64,000 bases of DNA, from contig NZ_RYFV01000006.1 in assembly GCF_004104015.1 (NCBI RefSeq), positions 44,063 to 108,062 on the forward strand, written 5' to 3'. Source of the DNA: Actinomyces oricola (lineage in GTDB: Bacteria > Actinomycetota > Actinomycetes > Actinomycetales > Actinomycetaceae). Of this stretch, positions 19,314 through 28,291 are shown one piece after another. Each line of letters opens with the position of its first letter. Positions within the stretch are counted from its first letter, which is position 1. The translations under genes and the position numbers were made by a program. Below the pieces are notes generated by a model. It was not told the origin of the DNA and did not search any database. It saw only the letters and a list, made by a program, of their open reading frames with translations.

Positions 19314-19940
19314 GTGAGCGCGCGTGTCATCCTGCTGACTGGACCCTCCGGGTCGGGTAAAACCTCCCTGCTGCGGCGTGTGGGGGCCCCGCGCCTCAAC
19401 CTCGACGACTTCTACCGTGATGGCGACGAGCCGGAGATGCCGCTGCTGGCCGGAGGGACCACCGGCCAGCAGGGCGCCAACTGGAAGGACGCCTCCCGGA
19501 CCATTGACTGGGACCACCCGGCCTCCTGGGACGCCAAGCGGGCCATGGCCGCCATCCTTGAGTTGTGCACCAAGGGCAGCGCCCAGGTGCCGGTGTACTC
19601 CCTGCCGGACAACGCCACCGTGGGGTACACGAGCATGGACATTGGGCAGGCGCCCGTGTTCGTCGCCGAGGGCGTCTTCGCCGCAGAACTGGTTCAAGGC
19701 TGCCGTGAGGCCGGGATCCTTGCCGAAGCCCTGGTGCTGCGCCGTCCTCGCCTCCAGACCTGGTGGCACCGCCTGCGCCGCGACCTGCACCAGCGCCGTA
19801 AGCCCGTCCACGTGCTCCTGGCCCGAGGACTGCGCCTGGCCCACGCCGAGCCCAGGGCGATTGCCCAGTGGGTCGCCAAGGGCTGCCGGGCCGTGGGAGT
19901 CGAGGAGTGCGAGGCCTGCATCCGCGGCCACTCCTCCTAA
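19314..19940 (+). CDS. Uridine kinase-like P-loop NTPase
   Basis: The protein of 208 residues has a Walker A motif GPSGSGKTS at residues 9-17 and LNLDDFYRDGDEPE, the uridine-kinase/phosphoribulokinase-like acceptor motif. WDHPASWD and VFVAEGVFAAELV (Walker B-like) follow. It probably phosphorylates a nucleoside or similar small molecule, but the substrate is not certain. The GTG start is taken because the homologous core begins there and a -10-like TAGACT lies 8 bases upstream. It stands alone between the peptide transporter and the PadR regulator. Confidence 0.8.
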   Translation: MSARVILLTGPSGSGKTSLLRRVGAPRLNLDDFYRDGDEPEMPLLAGGTTGQQGANWKDASRTIDWDHPASWDAKRAMAAILELCTKGSAQVPVYSLPDNATVGYTSMDIGQAPVFVAEGVFAAELVQGCREAGILAEALVLRRPRLQTWWHRLRRDLHQRRKPVHVLLARGLRLAHAEPRAIAQWVAKGCRAVGVEECEACIRGHSS

Positions 19941-20241
19941 GCCCCGCGGGTCATTCCTGCGCGTCCCGGCACGGCCGGGGCCCAGTTGGGGTGCCGGGCA
20001 CCGTCCGAGGCCCCGAGCCCGGCCTCCCGGCGCGAATGGAGCCCGGACGCTTCGCGCGGGTCCGGAGCCACGTCTGAGCCCGGCCTCCCGGCGCAATCGG
20101 AGCCCGGTTCACGCCGGCACCCCCTCCCGGCCGAGGGCGACCTTCTGGCTCGGCCTCGTCGCGTGGGGGTAGCCGCGCATCCACGCGATCCTCCCAATGG
20201 AGTATGCCGCACATGTATACACCGAGCGTATATTCGCGCTC
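19941..20241. other. Intergenic region with a 19-base direct repeat
   Basis: No gene is supported. GAGCCCGGCCTCCCGGCGC occurs at 20015-20033 and again at 20076-20094. The right end carries the promoter of the padR gene. Confidence 0.5.
20229..20234 (+). promoter_or_regulatory. padR -10 element, probably leaderless, with a possible operator
   Basis: TATATT ends 7 bases before the ATG at 20242, so the mRNA is probably leaderless. Just upstream, GTATA recurs at 20215 and 20227 (12 bases apart) in an AT-rich patch unlike its surroundings. This patch is a candidate PadR self-binding site. Confidence 0.4.
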
Positions 20242-20766
20242 ATGGAAACCCGACTCACTCTTCTTGGTTTGCTCGGCACGGGCCCGGGCCACGGATACGA
20301 CCTCAAGCAGTCCTGGGACCGATGGTTCGCCACCACCCGGCCCCTGGCATTCGGCCAGGTCTACGCCACCCTGGCCCGTCTGGCCCGCGACGGCCTCATA
20401 TCCCAGATGAAAACAGAACCCGGCGCCGGCCCGGAGCGCAAACGCTACGAGATCACACCGGCGGGTCGGCAGGCCGTCGAGACATGGCTTCTCACCCCTG
20501 AGGTCCCCGCCGGCTCCATCCAACCCAGCCTTCTGGCCAAAACCATTATCGCCCTCATGCTCGACGACGATGCCGCCCACCTCCTGGACCTCCAGCGCGC
20601 CGAGCACATGTCGCGCATGCGCGAACTCACCCGCCTCAAGCTGAATGGCGACTTGCGCACCGTGCTGCTGGCCGACCACGCCCTATTCCACATAGAAGCC
20701 GACCTGCGCTGGATTGAAATCACCGCGGCCCGCCTCACCGAGCTCCGTGCGGAGGTCCGCTCATGA
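20242..20766 (+). CDS. PadR-family transcriptional regulator
   Basis: This 174-residue winged-helix repressor has the N-terminal LTLLGLLGTGPGHGYDLKQSW, the wing PERKRYEITPAGRQAVETWL and a C-terminal helical dimerisation domain. I place the start at 20242, because METRLTLLGLL aligns with PadR proteins and a -10 TATATT lies 7 bases before. An upstream ATG at 20197 would add 15 residues. It overlaps the ATPase gene by 4 bases (ATGA) and probably represses the exporter operon it heads. Confidence 0.9.
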   Translation: METRLTLLGLLGTGPGHGYDLKQSWDRWFATTRPLAFGQVYATLARLARDGLISQMKTEPGAGPERKRYEITPAGRQAVETWLLTPEVPAGSIQPSLLAKTIIALMLDDDAAHLLDLQRAEHMSRMRELTRLKLNGDLRTVLLADHALFHIEADLRWIEITAARLTELRAEVRS

Positions 20767-21503
20767 GTCCGATCGCCGCCACCACCGCACCAATCGTGAC
20801 CCGGCCGCAGCCGCCAAACGAGGTCGTGATCAGCGCCCGCGGCCTGGAGAAGACCTTCGGGCGGACTCGAGCCCTGCGCGGCGTAGACCTGGACGTCACC
20901 GCCGGGGAGGTCCTGGCCGTCACCGGCCCCTCAGGCTCAGGCAAATCCACCCTCCTGCACGTCGTCGCCGGAGTTCTGACCCCCGACGCCGGGAGCGTGC
21001 AGTATGGCGACGCCGACGTCGCCCGCCTGGGCGAGGCCGCCCGCTCCCGCCTGAGGCTGCGCGAATTCGGCTTCGTTTTCCAGTTCGGCCAGCTCCTGCC
21101 GGACCTGTCCGCTCTGGACAATGTCACCATCCCCCTGCTCCTGGCCGGCACCCCCCGCTCCAAGGCACTGGCCCAAGCCCGCGCGGCCCTGGCCGAACTC
21201 GACCTGGGTGAGCACGCCGACAAGCTACCCGGGCACATGTCAGGGGGGCAGGCCCAGCGCGTCGCCGTGGCCCGCGCCCTGGTGACGAACCCGCGCGTCC
21301 TATTCGCGGACGAGCCCACGGGCTCCCTGGACTCCCTGGCCGCCGAGCGCACCATGGAGGCCCTGGTGCACAGTGTGCGGGCCCGCGGCGCCTCCATGCT
21401 CATCATCACCCACGACCCCCGTACCGCCGCCTACGCCGACCGCGAGGTCACAGTGCGCGACGGGCGCATCACCCTGGACACCACGCCCGGAGGCCCACGA
21501 TGA
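20763..21503 (+). CDS. ABC transporter ATP-binding protein (MacB/LolD type)
   Basis: This 246-residue ATPase has Walker [10 protein letters not shown], the Q-loop FVFQFGQLLPDLSALDNV, signature MSGGQAQRVAVARAL, Walker B VLFADEPTGSLDS and the His switch ITHDP. The MacB-type Q-loop and the FtsX-like partner indicate an exporter or mechanotransmitter rather than an importer. The start overlaps padR and the end overlaps the permease by 4 bases. Confidence 0.93.
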   Translation: MSPIAATTAPIVTRPQPPNEVVISARGLEKTFGRTRALRGVDLDVTAGEVLAVTGPSGSGKSTLLHVVAGVLTPDAGSVQYGDADVARLGEAARSRLRLREFGFVFQFGQLLPDLSALDNVTIPLLLAGTPRSKALAQARAALAELDLGEHADKLPGHMSGGQAQRVAVARALVTNPRVLFADEPTGSLDSLAAERTMEALVHSVRARGASMLIITHDPRTAAYADREVTVRDGRITLDTTPGGPR

Positions 21504-23683
21504 GGAACCTGGCACTGACCCGCCTCATTGTCGCGGGCGACCGCGCCTCCCGGCGCCGACTGCTGGGCATGGTCGCCGGCATTACGGTGGGGGTAGCACT
21601 CTTCCTCATACTGCTGTCCGCCGCGCAGGCCTTCCCCGAGCGCAGTGCCCGCTCCAGCTGGGCCTCCCTGTCCGTTGAGAACTCCCGCACCCTGGAGCCG
21701 GGCCAGACACTGGCCGGCGACGAACTGGCTGCCGCCACCACCCTCGACATCCACAACGGCCAGGCAATCACGGTGCTGAAAGTCGCCCGGCCCGAGGGCG
21801 GCACCTCCGCGCGGATCCCCGGATCCGACATCATCCCCGAACCGGGCCAATACCTGGCCTCACCCGCCCTGGTCCAGCTCATTGACTCCGTGCCCGCCGA
21901 TGAGCTCGAGGAGCGCTACGGCGAACGCGTTGGCACACTGGATCCGGGAGCCGTGGAGGGGCCCGACTCACTGGTCGCCGTCGTCGGGGCGGGCCTGGAG
22001 ACAGTGGCCGCCACCGACGGCCAAACCCCCGCCCAGGTCGTCACCGAACTCGTTGGGACGCCCTTCGCCAGTAGGTCCTACCAGACGGTCACGATTATTG
22101 GGGCAATCGCGGTCCTCATTCCCGCGTTCCTGCTGGTGGGCATTGTCACCGACCTGGGTGCAGCGCAGCGGGCCGAGCGCTTCGCCGCGCTCCGCCTCAT
22201 TGGGGCCACCCCCCAGCAGGTGGCCCGCACGGCCGCCCTGGAAACGGCGGCGACGACATTGATCGGTTCCCTGGCAGGAGCCGGCCTCTACCTGGCCATG
22301 ATTCCTGTGGCCGCCCAGATCACCCTGGCCAGCTCCCGCTTCTACCCCTCCGATCTCCTGGCATCCCCCATCCAGATCCTGGGCGCCATTGTCCTGACCG
22401 TGGTCGGTTCCAGCGCCGTAGCCTGGTGGCGGACACGGCGCGCCGACCTGGGCCCCCTGGGAGGGGCGCGCGAGCGGCGCGAGAAGCGGCCCCGAGTGAT
22501 CTCGCTGCTGCCACTCGCACTAGGGGTCACCGGCCTCCTATCCTCCCTTGGCCTGCGCGATCACAACCCGAATCTGGTGGGTCTGCTCATCATCGCCTCC
22601 TTTATTGCCACCATGTTCGGCATCCTGTGGGCGGGCCCGTTAGTGACCTGGGCGACGGCCCGGGCGGGCCAGGCGCGGGCCCGCACCGCCGCCCAGGTCA
22701 TTGGCTGCGGCCGGATCGCGCAGCACCCCAGGGCCGTATTCCGCACCGTGGCGGGCATGGTGGCGGCCATCTACGCGGTGACCGTCTTCGCCGTCGCCAT
22801 AGCGGCCGCGGCCGGGACCGGTACCGTCACGCAAGGCGGGGGCAGGCTCTCCCCCACAGCCCTGCAAGTCATGCCGGGAACCGCCGATGCCGGGACGATC
22901 GCACAGGCCGCTGCGGAGATCGCCGCCATGCCGGGCGTGACCACCGTAGCCCAGGGCTCCATCGTCGGCGGCCAAGACGGAGCCGGCCGGCTCATCCTCC
23001 CCGCCGCGCAAGCCCAGGCGCTAGGCGCCTCCCCCACGTCGAGCAGCACCGGACTGGTGAGCATAAGCACCGAATGGCTCTTCTTCGACCGGCCCATGAC
23101 GCCATCACAGGCGCCCCCGCGGGAACAGTGGGAAGAGCAGGCCCAACCAATCCTCCTAGTGGACACGGCCGGCAACGACCACCGCACCATTGAACACATC
23201 CGCACCGCCCTGGCCGCCTCCGACCTCAATCTGCGCTCCTCACCCGTCAGCCGGATGGACATGCGCGTCTACCAGGGAGGGGCCCTGGAGAACCAGTTCG
23301 CCTCCCTGGGTTACATAGGCATCCTCGTCGCCGCAGGAATCTCCGCGGTGTCGCTGGGGGTGTCGTCGGTGGGGGCACTGCTCAATAGGCGCCGAGTCCT
23401 GGGGCTGCTGCGCCTGGTGGGGATGCCAGTGCGCACCGTGGGTGCGGCGATCTCCTATGAGACGGCCATACCGGTGGCCACAGTGCTGGTGGGGAGTATC
23501 GCCCTGGGCGCACTGACCGGCTGGTCGCTAATCAGTGGCGTATCCCGGCGGACGGTGGACTGGCCCAGCGCTGGGTACTTCCTCGTCCTGGCAATCTGCC
23601 TGGCCCTCGTGGGGCTGGCGGTGGCGGCCACGACGCGTGCGTCCCGCCGCATGCTGGCAGACTCCACGGTCCGTTTCGAATAG
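21500..23683 (+). CDS. FtsX-like ABC transporter permease
   Basis: This 727-residue membrane protein has an N-terminal transmembrane helix (MVAGITVGVALFLILLSAA), a large outer domain, and two sets of FtsX-type helices (residues about 195-310 and 600-720). It overlaps its ATPase gene by 4 bases. The PadR-ATPase-permease order is typical of small-molecule or peptide resistance operons. No substrate can be named. Confidence 0.88.
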   Translation: MRNLALTRLIVAGDRASRRRLLGMVAGITVGVALFLILLSAAQAFPERSARSSWASLSVENSRTLEPGQTLAGDELAAATTLDIHNGQAITVLKVARPEGGTSARIPGSDIIPEPGQYLASPALVQLIDSVPADELEERYGERVGTLDPGAVEGPDSLVAVVGAGLETVAATDGQTPAQVVTELVGTPFASRSYQTVTIIGAIAVLIPAFLLVGIVTDLGAAQRAERFAALRLIGATPQQVARTAALETAATTLIGSLAGAGLYLAMIPVAAQITLASSRFYPSDLLASPIQILGAIVLTVVGSSAVAWWRTRRADLGPLGGARERREKRPRVISLLPLALGVTGLLSSLGLRDHNPNLVGLLIIASFIATMFGILWAGPLVTWATARAGQARARTAAQVIGCGRIAQHPRAVFRTVAGMVAAIYAVTVFAVAIAAAAGTGTVTQGGGRLSPTALQVMPGTADAGTIAQAAAEIAAMPGVTTVAQGSIVGGQDGAGRLILPAAQAQALGASPTSSSTGLVSISTEWLFFDRPMTPSQAPPREQWEEQAQPILLVDTAGNDHRTIEHIRTALAASDLNLRSSPVSRMDMRVYQGGALENQFASLGYIGILVAAGISAVSLGVSSVGALLNRRRVLGLLRLVGMPVRTVGAAISYETAIPVATVLVGSIALGALTGWSLISGVSRRTVDWPSAGYFLVLAICLALVGLAVAATTRASRRMLADSTVRFE

Positions 23684-23715
23684 TTCAAATAGGAGGTCGC
23701 AACCCTTCAGGAACT

Positions 23716-23795
23716 GCACATCTTCAGGCCCACCATGGACGCGAGCATGCGGAAGAACCGGGGCCGGGCGCCGCCGAGTCGGCCTGAAGATGTGC
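23716..23795. repeat. Perfect 15-base inverted repeat with 50-base interior
   Basis: GCACATCTTCAGGCC (23716-23730) is matched exactly by GGCCTGAAGATGTGC (23781-23795). It starts 32 bases after the permease stop and runs into the pentapeptide-gene remnant. It may be a transcription terminator or a very small element; no target duplication was seen. Confidence 0.75.
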
Positions 23796-24021
23796 GGCCT
23801 CAGGGCGCCTCCCAGACGAAGACCGACCGCAGTGGGCGCCCCGCCGCCTGGGGAGGCTGACCCTGCGCGGCGGCGGCCTCACGGACGTGGACCTGCGCGG
23901 CCTGGAACTCGGGGCGATCGGGGGCGTGGACTCCCTGCGCGGCGCCACCGTCAGCAGCGGCCAACTCATTGAATTCGCCCCGCTCCTGGCCGCCCACCTG
24001 GGCCTGCAAGTCAGGGACTGA
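23785..24021 (+). pseudogene. Pentapeptide-repeat protein remnant (C-terminal part)
   Basis: An in-frame stretch bounded by a TGA at 23785 and ending with a TGA at 24019 reads LRGGGLTDVDLRGLELGAI, then DSLRGATVSSGQLIEFAPLL and HLGLQVRD. The LRG/DLRG spacing is that of pentapeptide-repeat proteins, and the ending resembles the C-terminus of QnrB/McbG-like proteins in Actinobacteria. There is no start codon or upstream repeat region, so only the last 70-80 residues survive. The rest seems replaced by the inverted repeat and the end of the ABC operon. Confidence 0.6.
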
Positions 24022-24225
24022 AGGGGAGGCGGCCGGGCGCTCAGTACCCCCTAGTGCCGCCCAGTACCCCGGTTCCGGGCCCGGGGCGGCGCCGCTTGCA
24101 CCTCCGCGCCCGCCGTGAAGGCGCCGAGGCCACCCTGAGCGGCTAGGCGGGAACCAGCGGTTAGGCAGGAACACAGAACCGGCGCGGCGCACTCGACTCC
24201 TGCCGCCGGACGTCGCACGCATTTG

Positions 24226-24650
24226 TTAGGGAATGGAGTCCTCCACCACGATCGTGAACACATAGCGGACACCGTCAGGCCCGGTGAGGGTCGCGCCAGT
24301 GGTACCGGTGCCGTGCCCCATGAAGTAAGGGGCGGACTGCTGCGAGCCGTCGTCTGCGCCCGCGTGGAACATGGCGACGCCGGTGTCCTCGGTCGTGCCG
24401 GTCCACCCGGTGACGTCATCGACACTGATGTAGAGGCCCGCGGTGAGCGTAATGGTCACGCTGGTCCCGGCAAGCTCCTCCGGAGTCCTAATAACAGGCG
24501 GGAGCGCCTCCTCGGTGGCCTCGGCGGAGGAGCGAATGACGGCGGGGGCCGCGTGGTGGTTTTCGTGGCGTTGGTGGAGCCATTGCCGCAGGCGGCCAGG
24601 GCCGCGGCGGCGACCGGGAGGGCGCTGAGCAGGGCGCGTCGTGTGGCCAT
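24226..24650 (-). pseudogene. Lipoprotein gene broken by a single-base frameshift
   Basis: The N-terminal half begins MATRRALLSALPVAAAALAACG with a clear lipobox LAAC, then continues out of frame to a stop at 24456. The C-terminal half is open in the next frame: AVIRSSAEATEEALPPVIRT, then GTSVTITLTAGLYISVDDV, ending VFTIVVEDSIP. Joining the frames at the five-base G run at 24544-24548 (C run on the coding strand) restores one lipoprotein of about 141 residues. One base appears to be missing there. It may be a real mutation, phase variation or a sequencing error. Function unknown. Confidence 0.7.
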
Positions 24651-24700
24651 AAGGCGACCCTAGCAGCGGCGCGCCCCGCCGTCCGCCCCCGGGCCGGGCC

Positions 24701-26353
24701 TCAGCCGCGCTTGACCAGGGGGAAGGTGATGGTCTCGCGGATGCCCTGGCCGGTCAGGGCCATGAGCACGCGGTCAATGCCCATGCCCATGCCGCCGCAG
24801 GGCGGGAAGCCCTGCTCCATGGCCACCAGGAAGTCCTCATCCAGGACCATGGCCTCCGGGTCGCCGTTGGCGGCCGCCAGGGCCTGGGCCTCGAAGCGCT
24901 CACGCTGGACCACGGGATCGGCCAGCTCGGAGTAGGCGGTAGCAGTCTCCATACCCCGAATGTAGAGATCCCACTTCTCCGTCAGACCCGGACGGCTGCG
25001 GTGGTAACGGGTCAACGGGGAAGTATCCTCAGGGAAGTCGAAGACAAAGGTCGGCTCCCACAGACTGTTGCCCACCAACTCCTCGAAAATGTCCTCGGCA
25101 ATCTTGCCGGCCACCGCGTAGTCGTCCACCTCCAGGCCGATCCGCTCGGCGTGGGCCACCAGCTGCTCGCGGGGGGTGTCCACCGTGATCTCCTCGCCGA
25201 CGGCCTCGGAGATGGAGGTGTAGAGGTCGATCTTGGCCCATTCGCCCGACAGGTCGTACTCGGTGCCGTCCGACAGCGTCACAACCTCCTGCCCCTCGGC
25301 CAGGCCGAAGGCGTCCCGGGCGGCGGCCTGGATGAGGTCGCGGGTCAGTTCGGCCATCCCGTGGTAGTCCGAGTAGGCCTCATAGGCCTCCAGGGCCGTG
25401 AACTCCGGGGAGTGGGAGGAATCGGCGCCCTCGTTGCGGAAGTTGCGGTTGATCTCGAAGACGCGGTCCACACCGCCCACCACGGCCCGCTTGAGGTAGA
25501 TCTCGGTGGCGATGCGCAGGTAAAGATCGGTGTCGAAGGCGTTCATGTGGGTGATGAAGGGCCGCGCCGCCGCCCCGCCGTGGATGACCTGAAGCATGGG
25601 GGTCTCCAGCTCCAGGTAGTCGCGACGGTGGAAGTTGTCCCGGATGGAGCGCACCACTGCCGCACGCGTGCGCACCATGTCGCGGGCGGCGGGGCGGGTA
25701 ATGAGGTCCAACTCGCGGCGGCGCACCCGCTGCTCCTCCGAAAGGGTCACCGCCTCCCCGGCCTCGTTCGTCCAGGTCTTGGGCAGGGGGCGCAGCGCCT
25801 TGGAGGCGATGCGCCAAGCCGGCACCTCAATGTCCGCGTCGGTAGCCCCGGCCAGGTCCGCGCCCTGGCGCAGCACGGGTTCGGCGAAAACGGAAAGCTC
25901 TCCGCGACGCGAGCAGCCCACGTGGCCGTGGATGAACAGGTGGTCGCCCAGGTCCACATCGGTCTTGAAAGCGGCCAGGCTGGAATGGCCACCAGTGGGC
26001 AGGGACTTGGCCGAGAGCATGGCCTGAAGGGTGGTGCCGGCGCCGTCGGCCAGGGTGACGAAGCAGAGCCTGCCGGTGTTGCGCAGGAAGACCACGCGTC
26101 CGGCCACTCCAACGACGTCATCGGTCTCCGCCCCAGCCCCCAGGTGGCCGTAGCCTGCGCGCACGGCGGCAATGGTGGTGGTGATGGGCACGGTGACCGG
26201 GTAGGGGTCCCAGCCCTCGGCGCGCAGGCGCTCGCGCTTGCCGGCGCGAACATCGAACTGCTCGCCAGGGCCGGGGTCCGCGGGGACCTGCTTGGGGGCG
26301 GCCGTGGCGGGCTCAATGGCGGCAGTAGTCTGGTTCTCAGGCGCGTCAGTCAC
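24701..26353 (-). CDS. lysS: Lysyl-tRNA synthetase, class II
   Basis: This 550-residue enzyme charges tRNA-Lys. The OB-fold anticodon domain comes first, then motif 2 [20 protein letters not shown] and motif 3 [15 protein letters not shown] near the C-terminus. Compared with the common family form it has a 25-30 residue Ala/Pro N-terminal extension and the core reads normally. The start is GTG at 26353. In many Actinobacteria lysS ends the panC-panD block as here, although a DUF559 gene on the other strand now lies between. Confidence 0.96.
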   Translation of the reverse strand: MTDAPENQTTAAIEPATAAPKQVPADPGPGEQFDVRAGKRERLRAEGWDPYPVTVPITTTIAAVRAGYGHLGAGAETDDVVGVAGRVVFLRNTGRLCFVTLADGAGTTLQAMLSAKSLPTGGHSSLAAFKTDVDLGDHLFIHGHVGCSRRGELSVFAEPVLRQGADLAGATDADIEVPAWRIASKALRPLPKTWTNEAGEAVTLSEEQRVRRRELDLITRPAARDMVRTRAAVVRSIRDNFHRRDYLELETPMLQVIHGGAAARPFITHMNAFDTDLYLRIATEIYLKRAVVGGVDRVFEINRNFRNEGADSSHSPEFTALEAYEAYSDYHGMAELTRDLIQAAARDAFGLAEGQEVVTLSDGTEYDLSGEWAKIDLYTSISEAVGEEITVDTPREQLVAHAERIGLEVDDYAVAGKIAEDIFEELVGNSLWEPTFVFDFPEDTSPLTRYHRSRPGLTEKWDLYIRGMETATAYSELADPVVQRERFEAQALAAANGDPEAMVLDEDFLVAMEQGFPPCGGMGMGIDRVLMALTGQGIRETITFPLVKRG

Positions 26354-26542
26354 GCGCGCGAGTCTACTGGGCGGCGCGCGACGACCGGACAGCTGAGCGC
26401 GGGCTGTTTCTCACGCCGACAAGACCCCGGATGCGCCGCTTGGGGCATTCGGGCGGCCAAGGCCGGCCAGCCGGGGTAGGGCACCGCGCTTCACACTGGC
26501 AAGGCACCGCGCCTCACACTCCGCCCTCCGGCCGCACACTCA

Positions 26543-26563
26543 CTATCCACAGGTTTATCCACA
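26543..26563. promoter_or_regulatory. Two DnaA-box-like nonamers
   Basis: CTATCCACA (26543-26551) and the consensus TTATCCACA (26555-26563) lie 12 bases apart in the same orientation. They sit in the intergenic region upstream of the DUF559 gene. They could bind DnaA, but no origin features surround them. Confidence 0.45.
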
Positions 26564-26624
26564 ATTCTCGCGGAGGATCAGACCATCGTGTGACACCAGG
26601 CTCGAAACTCGTCACAGTCGTTCC

Positions 26625-27512
26625 ATGGATGTCGAGATGCGGATCCTCAGGCAACAAGTGGAGGATCTGGGCGGCGCGGCCCACACCAACGAGTTGCACG
26701 GGGCGGCGGGCGGTCGCGCCGCTATCGAGACCGCGGTGGCAGCGGGTCTTCTGGAGCGCCCCGCCCCCGGATTCCTCCTGGTCCCCGGAACCGATGAGCG
26801 AATCATCCGGGCGCGGCACGTGCGCGGCCGCCTCACCTGCGCCAGTGCGGCCGAGATCTTGGGCTACCCCCTGGTAGAGCGCCCCGGGCGTATCCATGTG
26901 GCGGTCCCTACCACCCGTGCGCTCCGCCCGTCGCGCACCCGGCCCCTGACCGGTATGCGCATTCACCGCGAGAAGCGGATCACCCCGATGACCCTGGACG
27001 GGTTTCCTTTGGTCGTCCCGGCCGAGGTGGTCGCCCGGTGCCTGGTCTGCCTTGACGAACTCGACGCCCTGGCCATCGCGGATGCGGCGCTTCGTCGAGG
27101 TGATGTTGAGCGCGAAGCCGTCGAGGAGTTGCTAACCGGGCGGCGCCACGGGGTCGCGCGCAGCCTTCTGGCCTCAGCCTCTGGGCGTGCTCGCTCCCTC
27201 ATCGAATCGCGACTGCGCCGATTCTTGGCCTCCAGTGGCCACGAGGTCGAGCACGGAATCCCGATCGAGGGCGTCGGAGAAGTGGACTTCCTCATCAACA
27301 GCCGGCTCGTCATCGAGACCGATGGTTACGAGTTCCATTCCCGCCGTGCCGACTGGCTCCACGACCACTGGCGTGATCAGCAGCTCCTGGCACGCGGATT
27401 CGTGGTGCTGCGCCTGACTTACGAGGACGTTATGGCCGGGCAGGCCTCGGTCCTGGCCATCATTGACTCGGTCCTCGGTGGTGTTGCACATTCTTCTTGC
27501 GTCGGCCTGTGA
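26625..27512 (+). CDS. DUF559 domain protein with AbiEi-like N-terminus
   Basis: This 295-residue protein has two parts. Residues 1-110 look like the winged-helix/AbiEi-type region (AAIETAVAAGLLERPAPGFLLVPG). Residues 185-285 are a DUF559 Vsr/PD-(D/E)XK nuclease-like fold: ESRLRRFLASSGHEVE, GVGEVDFLINSRLVIETDGY, and HWRDQQLLARGFVVLRLTYE. The D-x-D/E-x-D pattern fits the family's putative nuclease site. Its biological role is unknown; relatives are widespread, single-copy-to-many genes in Actinobacteria. It is alone on the plus strand between panD and lysS and was probably inserted there. Confidence 0.8.
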   Translation: MDVEMRILRQQVEDLGGAAHTNELHGAAGGRAAIETAVAAGLLERPAPGFLLVPGTDERIIRARHVRGRLTCASAAEILGYPLVERPGRIHVAVPTTRALRPSRTRPLTGMRIHREKRITPMTLDGFPLVVPAEVVARCLVCLDELDALAIADAALRRGDVEREAVEELLTGRRHGVARSLLASASGRARSLIESRLRRFLASSGHEVEHGIPIEGVGEVDFLINSRLVIETDGYEFHSRRADWLHDHWRDQQLLARGFVVLRLTYEDVMAGQASVLAIIDSVLGGVAHSSCVGL

Positions 27513-27681
27513 GGGATCGTTGGTATTTCAACGATCCCTCGTTGCAGGGGGTCGGTTCGGCAAGGATGAATGTGCAATGGCGTACCCGTTCGCACATTCA
27601 TTCCGTTCCTGGGCGCCCGGATTCCGGGCAGATCCGCAGGATTCCGCGCTTCTTCGCTCCTTGGGGGAGGAAAGAATGTGC
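27486..27681. repeat. Octamer GAATGTGC four times between DUF559 gene and panD
   Basis: GAATGTGC occurs at 27568-27575 and 27674-27681, and its complement GCACATTC at 27486-27493 and 27592-27599. The outer pair shares AAGAATGTGCAAC (13 bases) in inverse orientation; the inner pair shares ATGAATGTGC in inverse orientation. Confidence 0.7.
27511..27540. terminator. Strong hairpin after the DUF559 gene
   Basis: GAGGGATCGTTG and CAACGATCCCTC form a perfect 12-base stem around a 6-base loop. It overlaps the stop codon of the DUF559 gene. It has no U tract, so it may act in both directions between two convergent genes. Confidence 0.6.
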
Positions 27682-27686
27682 AACGC

Positions 27687-28121
27687 TCACACCCGGGCGC
27701 GCGTCAGGGGGATCCCAGACGGAACAAGCCCCTGGAGCCGGGCGGCGTCAGAGTCGACAGGAATGTCCCCCGGCTCGCGGCCGCGCTCGACGACCCGGTT
27801 GCACTCATCGACGAAGACGACACTCGGCAGGTAAGTGCGGGCCTCCTCATCGCTCATCTGGGAGTAGCCAATGAGAATGACAATGTCGCCAGGGCTCACC
27901 AGATGAGCGGCCGCCCCATTGACACAGATCCCACCCCCGCCCCGCTCACCGGGGATCACATAGGTGGACAAACGGTTGCCATTAGTACAGTCACAGACAT
28001 CGACACGCTCACCGGGCAGAAGATCAGCAGCATCAAGAAGGTCGGCGTCCACGGTGATGGAGCCGACGTAGTCCAGGTCGGCCTGGGTGACGGTGGCGCG
28101 GTGGATCTTGGACGTCATCAT
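27687..28121 (-). CDS. panD: Aspartate 1-decarboxylase (pyruvoyl enzyme)
   Basis: PanD decarboxylates aspartate to beta-alanine for pantothenate synthesis. The self-cleavage site is present as [20 protein letters not shown], where cleavage between Gly and Ser creates the pyruvoyl group. [15 protein letters not shown] and [18 protein letters not shown] complete the core. The start is one of two adjacent ATGs at 28121 and 28118; a third in-frame ATG lies at 28142. It follows panC on the same strand after 170 bases. The tail beyond about residue 120 is slightly longer than usual. Confidence 0.93.
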   Translation of the reverse strand: MMTSKIHRATVTQADLDYVGSITVDADLLDAADLLPGERVDVCDCTNGNRLSTYVIPGERGGGGICVNGAAAHLVSPGDIVILIGYSQMSDEEARTYLPSVVFVDECNRVVERGREPGDIPVDSDAARLQGLVPSGIPLTRARV

Positions 28122-28291
28122 GGTCCGCAGTCGTGAACTCATCGTCGGCCAGCGTAGCGGCGCGCCATCGGCCGGAGAACCACAGGTGACCGATATGACA
28201 GGTGGTCTCCAACTACCGCTCTTCGTGCGCTTCGCGCACTCACCCTGCACCCACCTTGCTCCCACAACGCTGGGAACGGCGGCCGCCCTGG

